64,000 nt of DNA from Paraperibacillus esterisolvens (GTDB lineage Bacteria > Bacillota > Bacilli > Bacillales > DSM-1321). Both the position numbers and the translations under genes were made by a program. This document shows positions 26,616-34,587 of this stretch, one piece after another. The DNA lies in assembly GCF_046237625.1 (NCBI RefSeq), contig NZ_CP143545.1, positions 2,728,001-2,792,000 of the forward strand, given 5' to 3'. The first letter of the stretch is position 1, and each line of letters begins with the position of its first letter. The notes under the pieces are model-generated. The model worked only from the letters and a program-made list of their open reading frames with translations, was not told where the DNA came from and searched no databases.

Positions 26616-27398
26616 TTACCTTTCTGACCTCAGCGTCAAAAGGTGGGTCTCCGGCTTTGCCCCGAGCCTAAGCGGTACAAGGCTGGTTCCATAACCATTA
26701 CTCACCAGGTAAATGGTACTTCCCTTTTTCCCGATCCGCCCTTTGCGGTATCTCCCAAATCCCAGTAATCTTATCTGGCCGCCATGCGTATGCCCGCTGA
26801 GGACCAGCCTGATGTCCGTCTCAGGTTCTATCTGCCTGAGGACTTCCGGGGTGTGGCTTAACAAAATTTTAAATGAATTTTCACCGGCATCCTGAAGTGC
26901 AAGATCCAGCCTGTCCCTCTCGCCGTCCACAAAGTCGATTCCGAGCAGGCTGATCTTATCCCCGTTTTCTGATTCTAACAATGCCGCGGTATTATCAAGA
27001 ATCTTCACGCCGTACTTTAGAAGTGTCGCGTCAAGCAGATGGTAGTCCATTTCATAGTCATTGTTGCCCCAGACGAAGTAAACTGGCCCAAGCATGCGGA
27101 GTTTGTTTATATTTTTTTCAATTCTTGTAAAAGGCACGCCACCCTCTGCAAGGTCGCCCCCAATCACAACTAAATCTGCCTTTCCCTTCACCTGGTTAAT
27201 GATTCCATCCGAAATTTCTCTTCGGTGAATATCTGATATAAAGAATATATTCAGTTTTCCAAAGCTTTCAGGAAAGCCTTGCAAATCAATGGTCTGTTCC
27301 AGTACCTGATCGAGGAAAGCCAATTTCCTCATATATATTAACATTCCTGCAGCCGCTAGGATGATCAGGGCAGCGATAACTAAAAAATATTCATTCAT
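26616..27398 (-). CDS. ypbG: YpbG family membrane-anchored metallophosphoesterase
   Basis: 260 aa. N-terminal membrane helix (about 3-23), then a calcineurin-like phosphoesterase domain with all metal motifs: SDIHRR (near 55), GGDLAEGG (near 80), WGNNDYE (near 110), SHTPE (near 181) and SGHTHGGQ (near 203). Substrate unknown. SD AAGGAG is very close to the ATG. Neighbours match the ypb cluster of B. subtilis. Confidence 0.88.
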   Translation of the reverse strand: MNEYFLVIAALIILAAAGMLIYMRKLAFLDQVLEQTIDLQGFPESFGKLNIFFISDIHRREISDGIINQVKGKADLVVIGGDLAEGGVPFTRIEKNINKLRMLGPVYFVWGNNDYEMDYHLLDATLLKYGVKILDNTAALLESENGDKISLLGIDFVDGERDRLDLALQDAGENSFKILLSHTPEVLRQIEPETDIRLVLSGHTHGGQIRLLGFGRYRKGRIGKKGSTIYLVSNGYGTSLVPLRLGAKPETHLLTLRSER

Positions 27399-27404
27399 AA
27401 CTCC

Positions 27405-27803
27405 TTACCATCCAGTCTGTTTATTTTTCCTTATTTCCGAAAAATCTATTGAAATCATACCATATATAAAAGAAAAACCAAAAAGGGGAACAGCGGCAGC
27501 CGTTTCCATAACCAGCAAAATAGCAAGCGACAGCAGAGAAGAATAGCTGAATAGAAGACCTGGAATATCCTTATTTTGGCTTTCCCTGGTGTCAACTGTT
27601 AAAGCGACGGCATCCCGGAGCATGGCCGCATGCATTAAGAAAGCCGCAATGAAGGCTATGCCAGCCGCAAAAAATTGCAGGGGCTCGAGTATAATCCCAG
27701 AAAGGAATTCTTCAAAGTTAAATGGCTCCGGGATTGAAAACCATGTAATGTATAAATAACCTGAACAAAATCCCATAAACATCCTTATGGCTCTCCAGTA
27801 CAT
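27405..27803 (-). CDS. Hypothetical membrane protein
   Basis: 132 aa, not recognised. Hydrophobic segments at about 5-22, 38-62, 84-106 and 108-124, so three or four membrane passes. A charged loop (RESQNKD) sits in the middle and a basic tail at the end. ATG at 27803 follows GGGAGGGA; the open frame reaches 72 nt further upstream without support. It lies between the CBS-domain gene and ypbG, 6 nt before the latter, so probably the same transcript. Confidence 0.7.
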   Translation of the reverse strand: MYWRAIRMFMGFCSGYLYITWFSIPEPFNFEEFLSGIILEPLQFFAAGIAFIAAFLMHAAMLRDAVALTVDTRESQNKDIPGLLFSYSSLLSLAILLVMETAAAVPLFGFSFIYGMISIDFSEIRKNKQTGW

Positions 27804-27858
27804 AATAAAATCCCTCCCATAAAGAAATTTATGAAAGGGACTGAAAAAAATGATTGTA

Positions 27859-28494
27859 TTAATCCTCAGTGACATGCAAGATCCTAAATCCAGAGGATTC
27901 CAGCTTATCCATGAATTTTTTGATGTTCGGATTCTTTTCCACCTTCATCACGATCCTTCTTACCAGCTTGTCGGAGTCATCGAAGGTAACTAATGAAATG
28001 ATATGTTCATGGTACTGGTGGGCGATATCCGTAAGTTTTGCTATTCTTCCTTCTGTCTCCACAGAGGTAAAAGCAATTCTGATTCCCTCCCTGTTCATTC
28101 CAAAGGCACTCTGGAACTGTTCCAGCACATCAAACCTTGTTATAATCCCTAAGAATTTATTGCTCTCACTCACAACAGGAAGAATGGGGAAGTCTTTGAG
28201 GGCGAGCAGCGTTTTTTCAAAAATTTCATCTCCCTGCACATACCGTTCCCTGTATCTGACGGCTACTTCCGAGACAAGAGTTTCTTTCAGATATTTCTCC
28301 TTCAGTTTTGAAGAATTAAAGAAGTCTTCATATAAATCATATCTTGTTATGATTCCTGAATAATTGTCACCGCTGAGCACCGGAAGGGCATCCACCTTCT
28401 TATCCTCAAGGATTACCAGCGCATTCTCAAGTGTATCATCAGCCTGTACTGTGTAACAATTGTGTCTTGGAATCATTGTACTTTTTACAAACAT
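27859..28494 (-). CDS. CBS domain pair protein with ACT-like C-terminus
   Basis: About 211 aa. Two CBS motifs (about 1-60 and 70-130; MIPRHNCYTVQADDT and FPILPVV...GIITRFD), then a region resembling an ACT-like fold (135-211). Similar in layout to AcuB-type proteins. CBS pairs usually sense adenine nucleotides; the target here is unknown. ATG at 28494 chosen for spacing to AGAGGTG; an in-frame GTG (28503) lies too near the SD. Confidence 0.78.
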   Translation of the reverse strand: MFVKSTMIPRHNCYTVQADDTLENALVILEDKKVDALPVLSGDNYSGIITRYDLYEDFFNSSKLKEKYLKETLVSEVAVRYRERYVQGDEIFEKTLLALKDFPILPVVSESNKFLGIITRFDVLEQFQSAFGMNREGIRIAFTSVETEGRIAKLTDIAHQYHEHIISLVTFDDSDKLVRRIVMKVEKNPNIKKFMDKLESSGFRILHVTED

Positions 28495-28584
28495 CTCGCT
28501 CACCTCTACTGAAAAATAGAATCAATTGTTTAAATATTCGACAAATTCCCTGCTTTTCCTCTTAATTTACGAAACTATTTATGC

Positions 28585-29040
28585 TTATTTATTTTCGTGA
28601 TATAGGTTTATGTCAAATTCCTTTTTCATCATCTCGAACACCAGATGTCTCTGCTTCCAGGCAGATTCCTCTTTCCAAAGATGCTTGCTCTTGTCGATAA
28701 TTTCACAGCGAAGGGCGTGAAACTCCTTTTCCGCCTTATCAGTTTTTTTCTTCAGTACGAGCATGTACCCATATAAACCGACTGAAGATGCAAGGTAGAA
28801 AAAGTGGAGCGGATCATTAATAAATGCAGAAAACATGGCAAAGAATGAATACGAGTATGGCTTTGCCACAAAGTAATAAATATAAAGAAGGAACATTGAA
28901 CTGACAGCCATGCAGGCCCATAATGCCAAGAAGTGGTTATGCTTCATCTTTTTAAATTTCGCCTTCCTCTTTACCACAGCCTGAAGCATCTGTTTAGCTG
29001 CCTGGTCTGTTTCATTTAGGGTGATAATAGACGGTTCCAT
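28585..29040 (-). CDS. ypbF: YpbF family membrane protein (DUF2663)
   Basis: 151 aa with two central membrane helices (about 38-58 and 78-95) and charged ends; function unknown. Charged N-terminal helix KRKAKFKKMKHNH and the C-terminal EFDINLYHENK are typical of the family. Good SD GGGAGGAAG. Position between ypbE and the ypbG group as in B. subtilis. Confidence 0.82.
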   Translation of the reverse strand: MEPSIITLNETDQAAKQMLQAVVKRKAKFKKMKHNHFLALWACMAVSSMFLLYIYYFVAKPYSYSFFAMFSAFINDPLHFFYLASSVGLYGYMLVLKKKTDKAEKEFHALRCEIIDKSKHLWKEESAWKQRHLVFEMMKKEFDINLYHENK

Positions 29041-29108
29041 ACCTTCCTCCCAAACTTTTATTCTTTAAAGGTATTTTATGGGCTTGTATAACCGCCTATT
29101 ACAGAAAA

Positions 29109-29720
29109 TCATTGTTTCTTCATGGGAATCTTTAAGATCTGCCCTGTCTGTATTTCATTTGTTTTAAGACCGTTCCATTTCTTGATAATCTTGATGCCTT
29201 CTTGTGATTGATAATAAGCCATGGCGATGCTGAATACAGTTTCCTTCGGCTTTACCACATGTTCTATTATTTTGTACATATCCGGGTTTGACTGGACGGA
29301 ACTCTCCCCAGAGCCCGCTGTATTTCCAGGCGGGACCTGTGGTTCATTATTTGAATTTCTTCCTGTCTTCGTCCCGGGCTCCTGATGATCGATTTTAGAG
29401 GTGTTTTTTTGGAGTGAGTTTTCCTCCGGCTGAACTTCAGCTTTTTCCTGCCCGTCCGCTCTTTCATCCTCGTATAATTCCACTGTTTCAAAACCACTTG
29501 GCCCTGTATCTGCAGGCAGTTCCGCGTCAAAATACTGATAGGCACTATAGATGCCGATTGGCAGCAGGATGAATGCCAGTGATAATAGCCTGAGCAGTGG
29601 GAATTTTACCTTTGCTTTCTTTTTCTTTGTTTTTTTCTTTCGATGTTCTGCTCTTGAAGGCAGCTTGCCAGCGGCCGGCTGATCTTGCTCTTTCCTTCTG
29701 GCTGCTGTTCTGCTTTCCAT
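29109..29720 (-). CDS. ypbE: YpbE-like LysM domain membrane protein
   Basis: About 203 aa. Very basic N-terminus (KKKTKKKKAKVK), one membrane helix (about 45-63), a long acidic and Gly/Ser/Asn-rich linker, and one C-terminal LysM domain (about 157-201, VVKPKETVFSIAMAYY...GQILKIP). This suggests a type II membrane protein that binds peptidoglycan outside. ATG at 29720 is spaced seven bases from AGAGG. It starts 2 nt after ypbD, in the recS-ypbD-ypbE operon. Confidence 0.83.
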   Translation of the reverse strand: MESRTAARRKEQDQPAAGKLPSRAEHRKKKTKKKKAKVKFPLLRLLSLAFILLPIGIYSAYQYFDAELPADTGPSGFETVELYEDERADGQEKAEVQPEENSLQKNTSKIDHQEPGTKTGRNSNNEPQVPPGNTAGSGESSVQSNPDMYKIIEHVVKPKETVFSIAMAYYQSQEGIKIIKKWNGLKTNEIQTGQILKIPMKKQ

Positions 29721-29722
29721 GT

Positions 29723-30328
29723 TCATGCCTCTTTTCCGGGGTGTATCTTTGATGTTGACGGCCTGTACTTTATAGCAAGGCCCAGCAGCAGGTCAATGAT
29801 GAAATGAATGGTAATCGTCACAGCTAAATTACCAGTCTGATGATAAATAAAGCCAATGACAAAACTTAAAAAAACCATATTGATTAGTAAAAACCAATTG
29901 AATAGATAGCGATAATGAACAAGTGCAAAAATAATACTGGCAAGAATCAGCCCGCTATGAGTCTGGATCACTCCCCTGAACAATAATTCCTCACACCATG
30001 CAACCACAGCCGGCACTAAAAAGAGAAGCGGCAGCGGGAGGCTTTTGAAGATCCGCTCATTGATTCCTCCGTCTTCATAATAATGCGGCGGTAAAAGTTT
30101 CATAAGAGCCAGATCCATAGCCACTATAGCCAGCCCCGCCGGTACGCCTACAATAAAAATCCGGATATCGCGAAAATCGAAAATGGAGGCAAACGAAGCC
30201 CAGTCATCAAACAGGATAAAACCCAGAATCAGTGAAAGGATCAGCAGTATCAATTGAGTCAGGAACAAATGGAAAAATAATTCCTTGTCAGTCAAGGTAT
30301 TTATGATTTCCGCCTGTTTGTTTCTCAT
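29723..30328 (-). CDS. ypbD: CPBP family intramembrane metalloprotease (YpbD)
   Basis: About 201 aa, multi-pass membrane protein of the CAAX protease/bacteriocin-processing family. Motif 1 EELLFRG (near 121), motif 2 FALVHYRY (near 144) and motif 3 HFIIDL (near 182) contain the expected Glu, Arg and His residues. ATG at 30328 overlaps the recS stop by 4 nt. The open frame extends 120 nt into recS without family support. Substrate unknown. Confidence 0.88.
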   Translation of the reverse strand: MRNKQAEIINTLTDKELFFHLFLTQLILLILSLILGFILFDDWASFASIFDFRDIRIFIVGVPAGLAIVAMDLALMKLLPPHYYEDGGINERIFKSLPLPLLFLVPAVVAWCEELLFRGVIQTHSGLILASIIFALVHYRYLFNWFLLINMVFLSFVIGFIYHQTGNLAVTITIHFIIDLLLGLAIKYRPSTSKIHPGKEA

Positions 30329-31839
30329 TGGGAAGCCCCTTTCTTTGGGACCAGCATTTCTGAAAGCTCTTTTTTCCAATTGAAAACCTGTTTGCGAAAT
30401 TTTGCAGCTTCCTCCCTGCGGCGGTATGCGGATAAGGAAACTCCACATTTATCACAGCAATAGACAGGCTTAGGCGCTGCTTCCTGCTTAAAATATGCTG
30501 CAATTCCCTCCCTGCGGCATCCAGGTCCGTCAAGCCACTTGAGAAACTCACCCAGTTTCTTCAATTTGACGTTCCTCCGGTGTTCTGCAAAGGACAAAAT
30601 GGACTCCCCCACAGCCTCTAAGCTGTCCGTACCGCCATCCAATTTAATAAATGACTGTATGATCCGGAGCTGCACCTCGCTTAAAGAAAATTGGTTTAAA
30701 GACATGCTGGACCCTAACAATTGAAGGGCCTCTTCACGCTGCAGTTTTTTTTCTAAAAGATAATTCATTAATCCTTTTATTTGCATGCCAGATGGAAGCT
30801 CATTTTCTATCAGGTTAAGCTGAAGTCCTTCATCTCCGTCCATATACAGCAGGATGGCAGCACTTTCCAGCCCATCTCTTCCCGCCCTTCCTATTTCCTG
30901 AAGATAAGATTCCATTTGCATCGGCATTTGAAAATGGATGACATATCTGACATTGTCTTTGTTGATTCCCATACCGAAAGCACTTGTTGCACAGATAATA
31001 TCCAGCTCATTATTCAGGAATTGCTGCTGGATGAGCACCCGCTGCTCCTGCTCCATACCGCCGTGATAAAAGGCAGTACGGGAATGACCAGCCCGCTGGA
31101 TTAGTTCTGCGAGCATCTCAGCAGTCTTTTTGCTTGATACATATACAATTCCCGGACCCTGGAGTTTCCCTGCGAGCTCTATCAGCCTGTCATGCTTTTG
31201 ATTATAGGAAGTAAACTTTTCAACAATCATGGATATATTCGTTCTGTCTACCGATGATATGATTTGTGTAAATACTCCTGCCCCGAGTTTTTGGATGATA
31301 TCCTCCCGTACCTCTGGGGTTGCAGTCGCGGTAAGCGCGAGGGTCAGAGGATCGCCCAGGCTCGCGCGGACTGCTCCCAGGTTCAAGTAATCGGGCCGGA
31401 AATCATATCCCCACTGTGATATGCAATGAGCTTCATCGATGACAAATAGACCAATGTCTATTTCTTTTAGGGCATCCATCAGCCTCCTGCTATTTAACAT
31501 TTCCGGTGACACAAATATGAACCTGTATTTGGAGATATTGCGTAGAGCCTTTTGTTTTTCTTCAAACGACAAAAAAGAATTGAAAGAAACCACTCTCTTT
31601 TCTCCCCTGAATCTGAGCTGCTCCGCCTGATCCTGCATTAAGGACAGCAAGGGTGATACAACAACGGCAGGCTTGTCCATAATATAAGCGGGCAGCTGAT
31701 AACACAAAGATTTGCCTGTTCCGGTCGGAAGCATGCTGAGCGTGCTGCCTCCTCGAAGAATTTCAGACACTGTTTCTTTCTGTCCCTGCCTGAAAGAGGT
31801 ATAGCCAAAATGCTTCTCAAGATGTTTTTCCAGATTCAT
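30325..31839 (-). CDS. recS: RecQ family ATP-dependent DNA helicase (short RecS type)
   Basis: 504 aa, the short form like B. subtilis RecS (YpbC). Walker A GTGKSLCYQLPAY (near 40), DEAH box (near 135), motif III TATATP, and motif VI QEIGRAGRDG (near 325). A C-terminal zinc-binding region has cysteines at CRR and CCDKCG. No HRDC domain is visible. It unwinds 3'-5' substrates in recombination repair. ATG overlaps the ypbB stop by 4 nt, so it is co-translated with ypbB. Confidence 0.93.
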   Translation of the reverse strand: MNLEKHLEKHFGYTSFRQGQKETVSEILRGGSTLSMLPTGTGKSLCYQLPAYIMDKPAVVVSPLLSLMQDQAEQLRFRGEKRVVSFNSFLSFEEKQKALRNISKYRFIFVSPEMLNSRRLMDALKEIDIGLFVIDEAHCISQWGYDFRPDYLNLGAVRASLGDPLTLALTATATPEVREDIIQKLGAGVFTQIISSVDRTNISMIVEKFTSYNQKHDRLIELAGKLQGPGIVYVSSKKTAEMLAELIQRAGHSRTAFYHGGMEQEQRVLIQQQFLNNELDIICATSAFGMGINKDNVRYVIHFQMPMQMESYLQEIGRAGRDGLESAAILLYMDGDEGLQLNLIENELPSGMQIKGLMNYLLEKKLQREEALQLLGSSMSLNQFSLSEVQLRIIQSFIKLDGGTDSLEAVGESILSFAEHRRNVKLKKLGEFLKWLDGPGCRREGIAAYFKQEAAPKPVYCCDKCGVSLSAYRRREEAAKFRKQVFNWKKELSEMLVPKKGASQ

Positions 31840-32897
31840 AGGGTTCCTCCAAACCTTGCCAGCACCAGCCTGATCTGAAAATAGCTGGCCCTGCCCGTGA
31901 GGCTTTCTTTTATTTCTCTTAATTTACGGCTGCTGCCTTTAGCGGCTGTTTGTATAATCTCATTGGTTAGGGATTCGGGAATATAAGGGGATAAATCAAA
32001 ATCAGGAATCATGAGTGCCAGCTCGACAATATGGTCTTCTATGGTACTTTCCTTTAGTCTCCGCACCTGGCCGATACTTTTTTTATCCATCCCCTGAAGG
32101 AGATATTGGTAGGTTGCAAGCGTCGATTGTGTAATCTGTGCACTGCGGCCGGCTGGCCCGTCAATTAAGCGGTTAAGTACAGGATACGCTTCCCTGCCTG
32201 CTTGTAAGGATCCGGCCAGCAAATGGAGAACTTCTAAAAATAAATAATAGGCACGACTCTCTTCAAGGCCTGTCTGTTCTGAGATCTGTCTAAATGTCAG
32301 GCCTGTTTTTCCATGACTGCTGAGCCGCATGACGAAAATGTCGTTCGACCGGCTGTCTGAATGATCCAGAAGTGAGGTCATCTCCAGTAAAACCGCCTCT
32401 GCAAGCTCATCCCTGCTAAGTTGGTGGGAGGCAATAAACCCCTTGACCCATGCCTGGACCTTATAATCCTTTTGAATAGGATAAAATCTCTTTTCATGCC
32501 TCACGATATAGGAGAGGGTCTGAATCAGAAGAGAAAGCCTTTTCCACACCAGTTCCGCTTTGCTTTGATGTTTCCATCCATTCAAATGATGCGGAATGGG
32601 AGATTCTTGTAAATAATTATGACAGACCGTCATTCCCTCTCCAGTAAGTGCATACTTATGGTTTGAGAGGTTTTTTATGTAACCAGCTCTTTCATATTTA
32701 TCAACAACAGCCGCCAGTTCTTCCCGGCTTAGTGAGGGGAAGGTCCCAAAAAAACGATCCAGGCCGAAAAGATGACTGTCCTGTATGGTTTGTGAAGTTT
32801 TTTTTCCAGTAAAAAGATGATAAACAGCGGATATAGATCTTTCGCCATTTAACTTTACCAGACAGAATAAAATGATTGCATCTAAAAAACGGTCCAT
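31836..32897 (-). CDS. ypbB: YpbB, helix-turn-helix protein linked to RecQ-type helicase
   Basis: 353 aa, no enzymatic motif. The C-terminal part (about 255-340) fits the HTH_40 domain found at the end of longer RecQ helicases, so YpbB may supply in trans what the short helicase lacks. This is inference from the fusion pattern and the 4-nt overlap with recS. The SD is weak (GAGTGAGA). First gene of the ypbB-recS-ypbD-ypbE operon. Confidence 0.82.
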   Translation of the reverse strand: MDRFLDAIILFCLVKLNGERSISAVYHLFTGKKTSQTIQDSHLFGLDRFFGTFPSLSREELAAVVDKYERAGYIKNLSNHKYALTGEGMTVCHNYLQESPIPHHLNGWKHQSKAELVWKRLSLLIQTLSYIVRHEKRFYPIQKDYKVQAWVKGFIASHQLSRDELAEAVLLEMTSLLDHSDSRSNDIFVMRLSSHGKTGLTFRQISEQTGLEESRAYYLFLEVLHLLAGSLQAGREAYPVLNRLIDGPAGRSAQITQSTLATYQYLLQGMDKKSIGQVRRLKESTIEDHIVELALMIPDFDLSPYIPESLTNEIIQTAAKGSSRKLREIKESLTGRASYFQIRLVLARFGGTL

Positions 32898-33092
32898 CTA
32901 TTTCTCACTCATTCCAGGCACATAAAGTAGTATTTCATATCTAATATTAACAAATACTAAGTACAATCAGGACTTATTTCTACAAAAAAGTCATCAAGTT
33001 GTCAAGGGTAGTTTATTCACCCCTTTATCCATAAAAAATTTTTCAGTCATCATTTTTCCGGCAGCCACAAGCGGTGCGCTTCGCATTTGTCC
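32898..33092. other. Divergent intergenic region between ypbB and fer
   Basis: The gap between the divergent ypbB and fer genes is about 300 bp. Apart from the fer promoter at 33093-33121 I see no structured element. A ypbB promoter must lie here but none stands out. Confidence 0.35.
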
Positions 33093-33121
33093 TTGAAAAG
33101 TTTAATAAACAGTTTTACAAT
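33093..33121 (+). promoter_or_regulatory. Sigma A promoter of fer
   Basis: TTGAAA - 17 nt - TACAAT, near consensus, giving a start near 33128 and a leader of about 70 nt. Confidence 0.75.
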
Positions 33122-33199
33122 GTAGCTTAGTAGTTATGTTTTCTTTTATACGGTAAAGGGAAACACAGTACATAATGATTAGTTATGGGAGGGTATTTG

Positions 33200-33448
33200 A
33201 TGGCAAAATATACAATTGTTGATAAAGAAACATGTATTGCTTGCGGAGCTTGTGGTGCGGCCGCTCCAGACATTTATGATTATGACGATGAAGGCATCGC
33301 CTATGTTACTCTTGACGATAATGAAGGCATCGTAGAAATTCCGGATGTCCTAGAAGACGACATGATGGACGCTTTTGAAGGCTGTCCTACTGATTCCATC
33401 AAAGTGGCAGACGAGCCATTTGACGGAAATCCTTTGAAGTTTGAATAA
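33200..33448 (+). CDS. fer: [4Fe-4S] ferredoxin
   Basis: 82-aa acidic electron carrier. Cysteines C12, C15, C18 and C62 (CIACGAC...GCP) ligate one [4Fe-4S] cluster, as in Bacillus ferredoxins. ATG at 33200 follows GGGAGGG; an upstream ATG would add five residues without SD. Monocistronic between its own promoter and terminator, as in B. subtilis. Confidence 0.96.
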   Translation: MAKYTIVDKETCIACGACGAAAPDIYDYDDEGIAYVTLDDNEGIVEIPDVLEDDMMDAFEGCPTDSIKVADEPFDGNPLKFE

Positions 33449-33449
33449 G

Positions 33450-33484
33450 AACAATCCCGCTGTTATCCAGCGGGATTGTTTTTT
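33450..33484 (+). terminator. Terminator of fer, shared with ribU
   Basis: 12-bp stem AACAATCCCGCT/AGCGGGATTGTT (33450-33480) then TTTT. The convergent ribU stop is 3 bp beyond, so it probably serves both genes. Confidence 0.88.
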
Positions 33485-34067
33485 ATATATTTCTATAAAC
33501 AGCCTGTTTATTAAGCCATGTATTTAACTTTGCAAACAGAAGCATGAACACTACAGTAATCAGCAGCCCCTTCACTACATTGAAAGGAAGGATGGATGAA
33601 ACGATCGTTTGCCTCGCGGCTTCGCTGGACATTGACTCAGCACCTAAAAATAGAGTATAAGCTGGAAGAAATACGAAGTAATTCAGAACACTCATCATGA
33701 TGCTCATAGTGATGGTCCCTGCAATAAGTCCTGCTGCCAGCCCTTTTCTAGAACTCAGCCTTCTATAGACATAATAAGTCGGAAGGACAAACAGGATCCC
33801 TGCTGCAAAGTTTGCAGCCTGTCCTACCGGTACACCAGTGGCTGCCCCAGTCATCAGGTAGTCCAGTGTATTCTTAATCAATTCTACAAGCACTCCTGCA
33901 AGCGGTCCAAAAATCATCGCTGCAATCAATGCAGGTATGTCGCTGAAATCCACCAAAAGATAGGGCGGAAAACCTGGGAAAGGAAAATTCAAAAGCATCA
34001 GGATATAAGCGATGCTGCTGAACATTCCAATCCCCACCATTGTCTTGACTCTTTGCTGCTTACCCAA
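33483..34067 (-). CDS. ribU: Riboflavin ECF transporter S component RibU
   Basis: 194-aa membrane protein with about six helices that binds riboflavin; it works with the ECF energising module encoded elsewhere. Typical sequences are FPFPGFPPYLLVDFSDIPALI (near 28) and GVPVGQAANFAAG (near 79). The start is TTG at 34067 with AGGAGA seven bases upstream. Control by the FMN riboswitch at 34133-34360 confirms the flavin role. Confidence 0.93.
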   Translation of the reverse strand: MGKQQRVKTMVGIGMFSSIAYILMLLNFPFPGFPPYLLVDFSDIPALIAAMIFGPLAGVLVELIKNTLDYLMTGAATGVPVGQAANFAAGILFVLPTYYVYRRLSSRKGLAAGLIAGTITMSIMMSVLNYFVFLPAYTLFLGAESMSSEAARQTIVSSILPFNVVKGLLITVVFMLLFAKLNTWLNKQAVYRNI

Positions 34068-34132
34068 TAAAATCTCTCCTCACTTTTTGTCTACCGCGAA
34101 AAAAAGAGGAAAGGTTCTTACTTGAAATGCCA

Positions 34133-34360
34133 TTAAAAAACCCTTCAGTTATTACACTGAAGGGAGAAAGCGGCAAATTCAAATAGACGTTCCATTCATG
34201 ATGAATTTTGAACGTATCAGAACCTCCATCTTCTCCCATCCAGACTATACTGTCGGCTTTGGAATTGCACCAAATCCTGCCCAATCAAAAAGGCTCGCGG
34301 GCTTAGAACTCTTTGGTTCATCACCGCCGGTCGGGATTTTCACCCTGCCCCGAAGATAGA
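34133..34360 (-). promoter_or_regulatory. FMN riboswitch (RFN element) with terminator
   Basis: Aptamer on the minus strand from about 34358 to 34226. Recognisable conserved parts: CGGGGCAGGGTGAAA, CCCGACCGGCGGT, AGCCCGCGAGC, GATTTGGTG, AATTCC(A)AAGCCGACAGT and AGTCTGGATG. It is followed by an intrinsic terminator with stem CCCTTCAGT/ACTGAAGGG (34141-34164) and a T-run. FMN binding should terminate transcription before ribU. Confidence 0.95.
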
Positions 34361-34383
34361 CTATTTAATTTTAATTCCCATTT

Positions 34384-34412
34384 ATTATAAGGCAATATTT
34401 TCTCGATGTGAA
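34384..34412 (-). promoter_or_regulatory. Sigma A promoter of the riboswitch-ribU transcript
   Basis: Minus-strand TTCACA - 17 nt - TATAAT, immediately upstream of the aptamer. Confidence 0.8.
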
Positions 34413-34505
34413 GATATTTGCCTGACTTTTTCAACACCATGGTTCAAAAAAAATTTTGTCCGCCAATTTACCAATCGATCCGCCCTGTTAAGCGCTTACA
34501 TGAGT

Positions 34506-34522
34506 TGTCAGATAAATTGACA
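34506..34522. promoter_or_regulatory. TnrA/GlnR-type box on the serA promoter
   Basis: TGTCA - 7 nt (GATAAAT) - TGACA fits the consensus TGTNA-N7-TNACA at every fixed position, with an AT-rich centre. It overlaps the -35 element of serA, a placement that would favour repression. Binding is inferred. Confidence 0.6.
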
Positions 34523-34545
34523 GGTAAAGTCCCTTTCGTTAGAAT
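34517..34545 (+). promoter_or_regulatory. Sigma A promoter of serA
   Basis: TTGACA - 17 nt - TAGAAT, nearly perfect consensus, about 43 bp before the start codon. Confidence 0.82.
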
Positions 34546-34587
34546 AAACAAAAAATTCAATATATTACAGAATGGCAGGTGTTCTCT

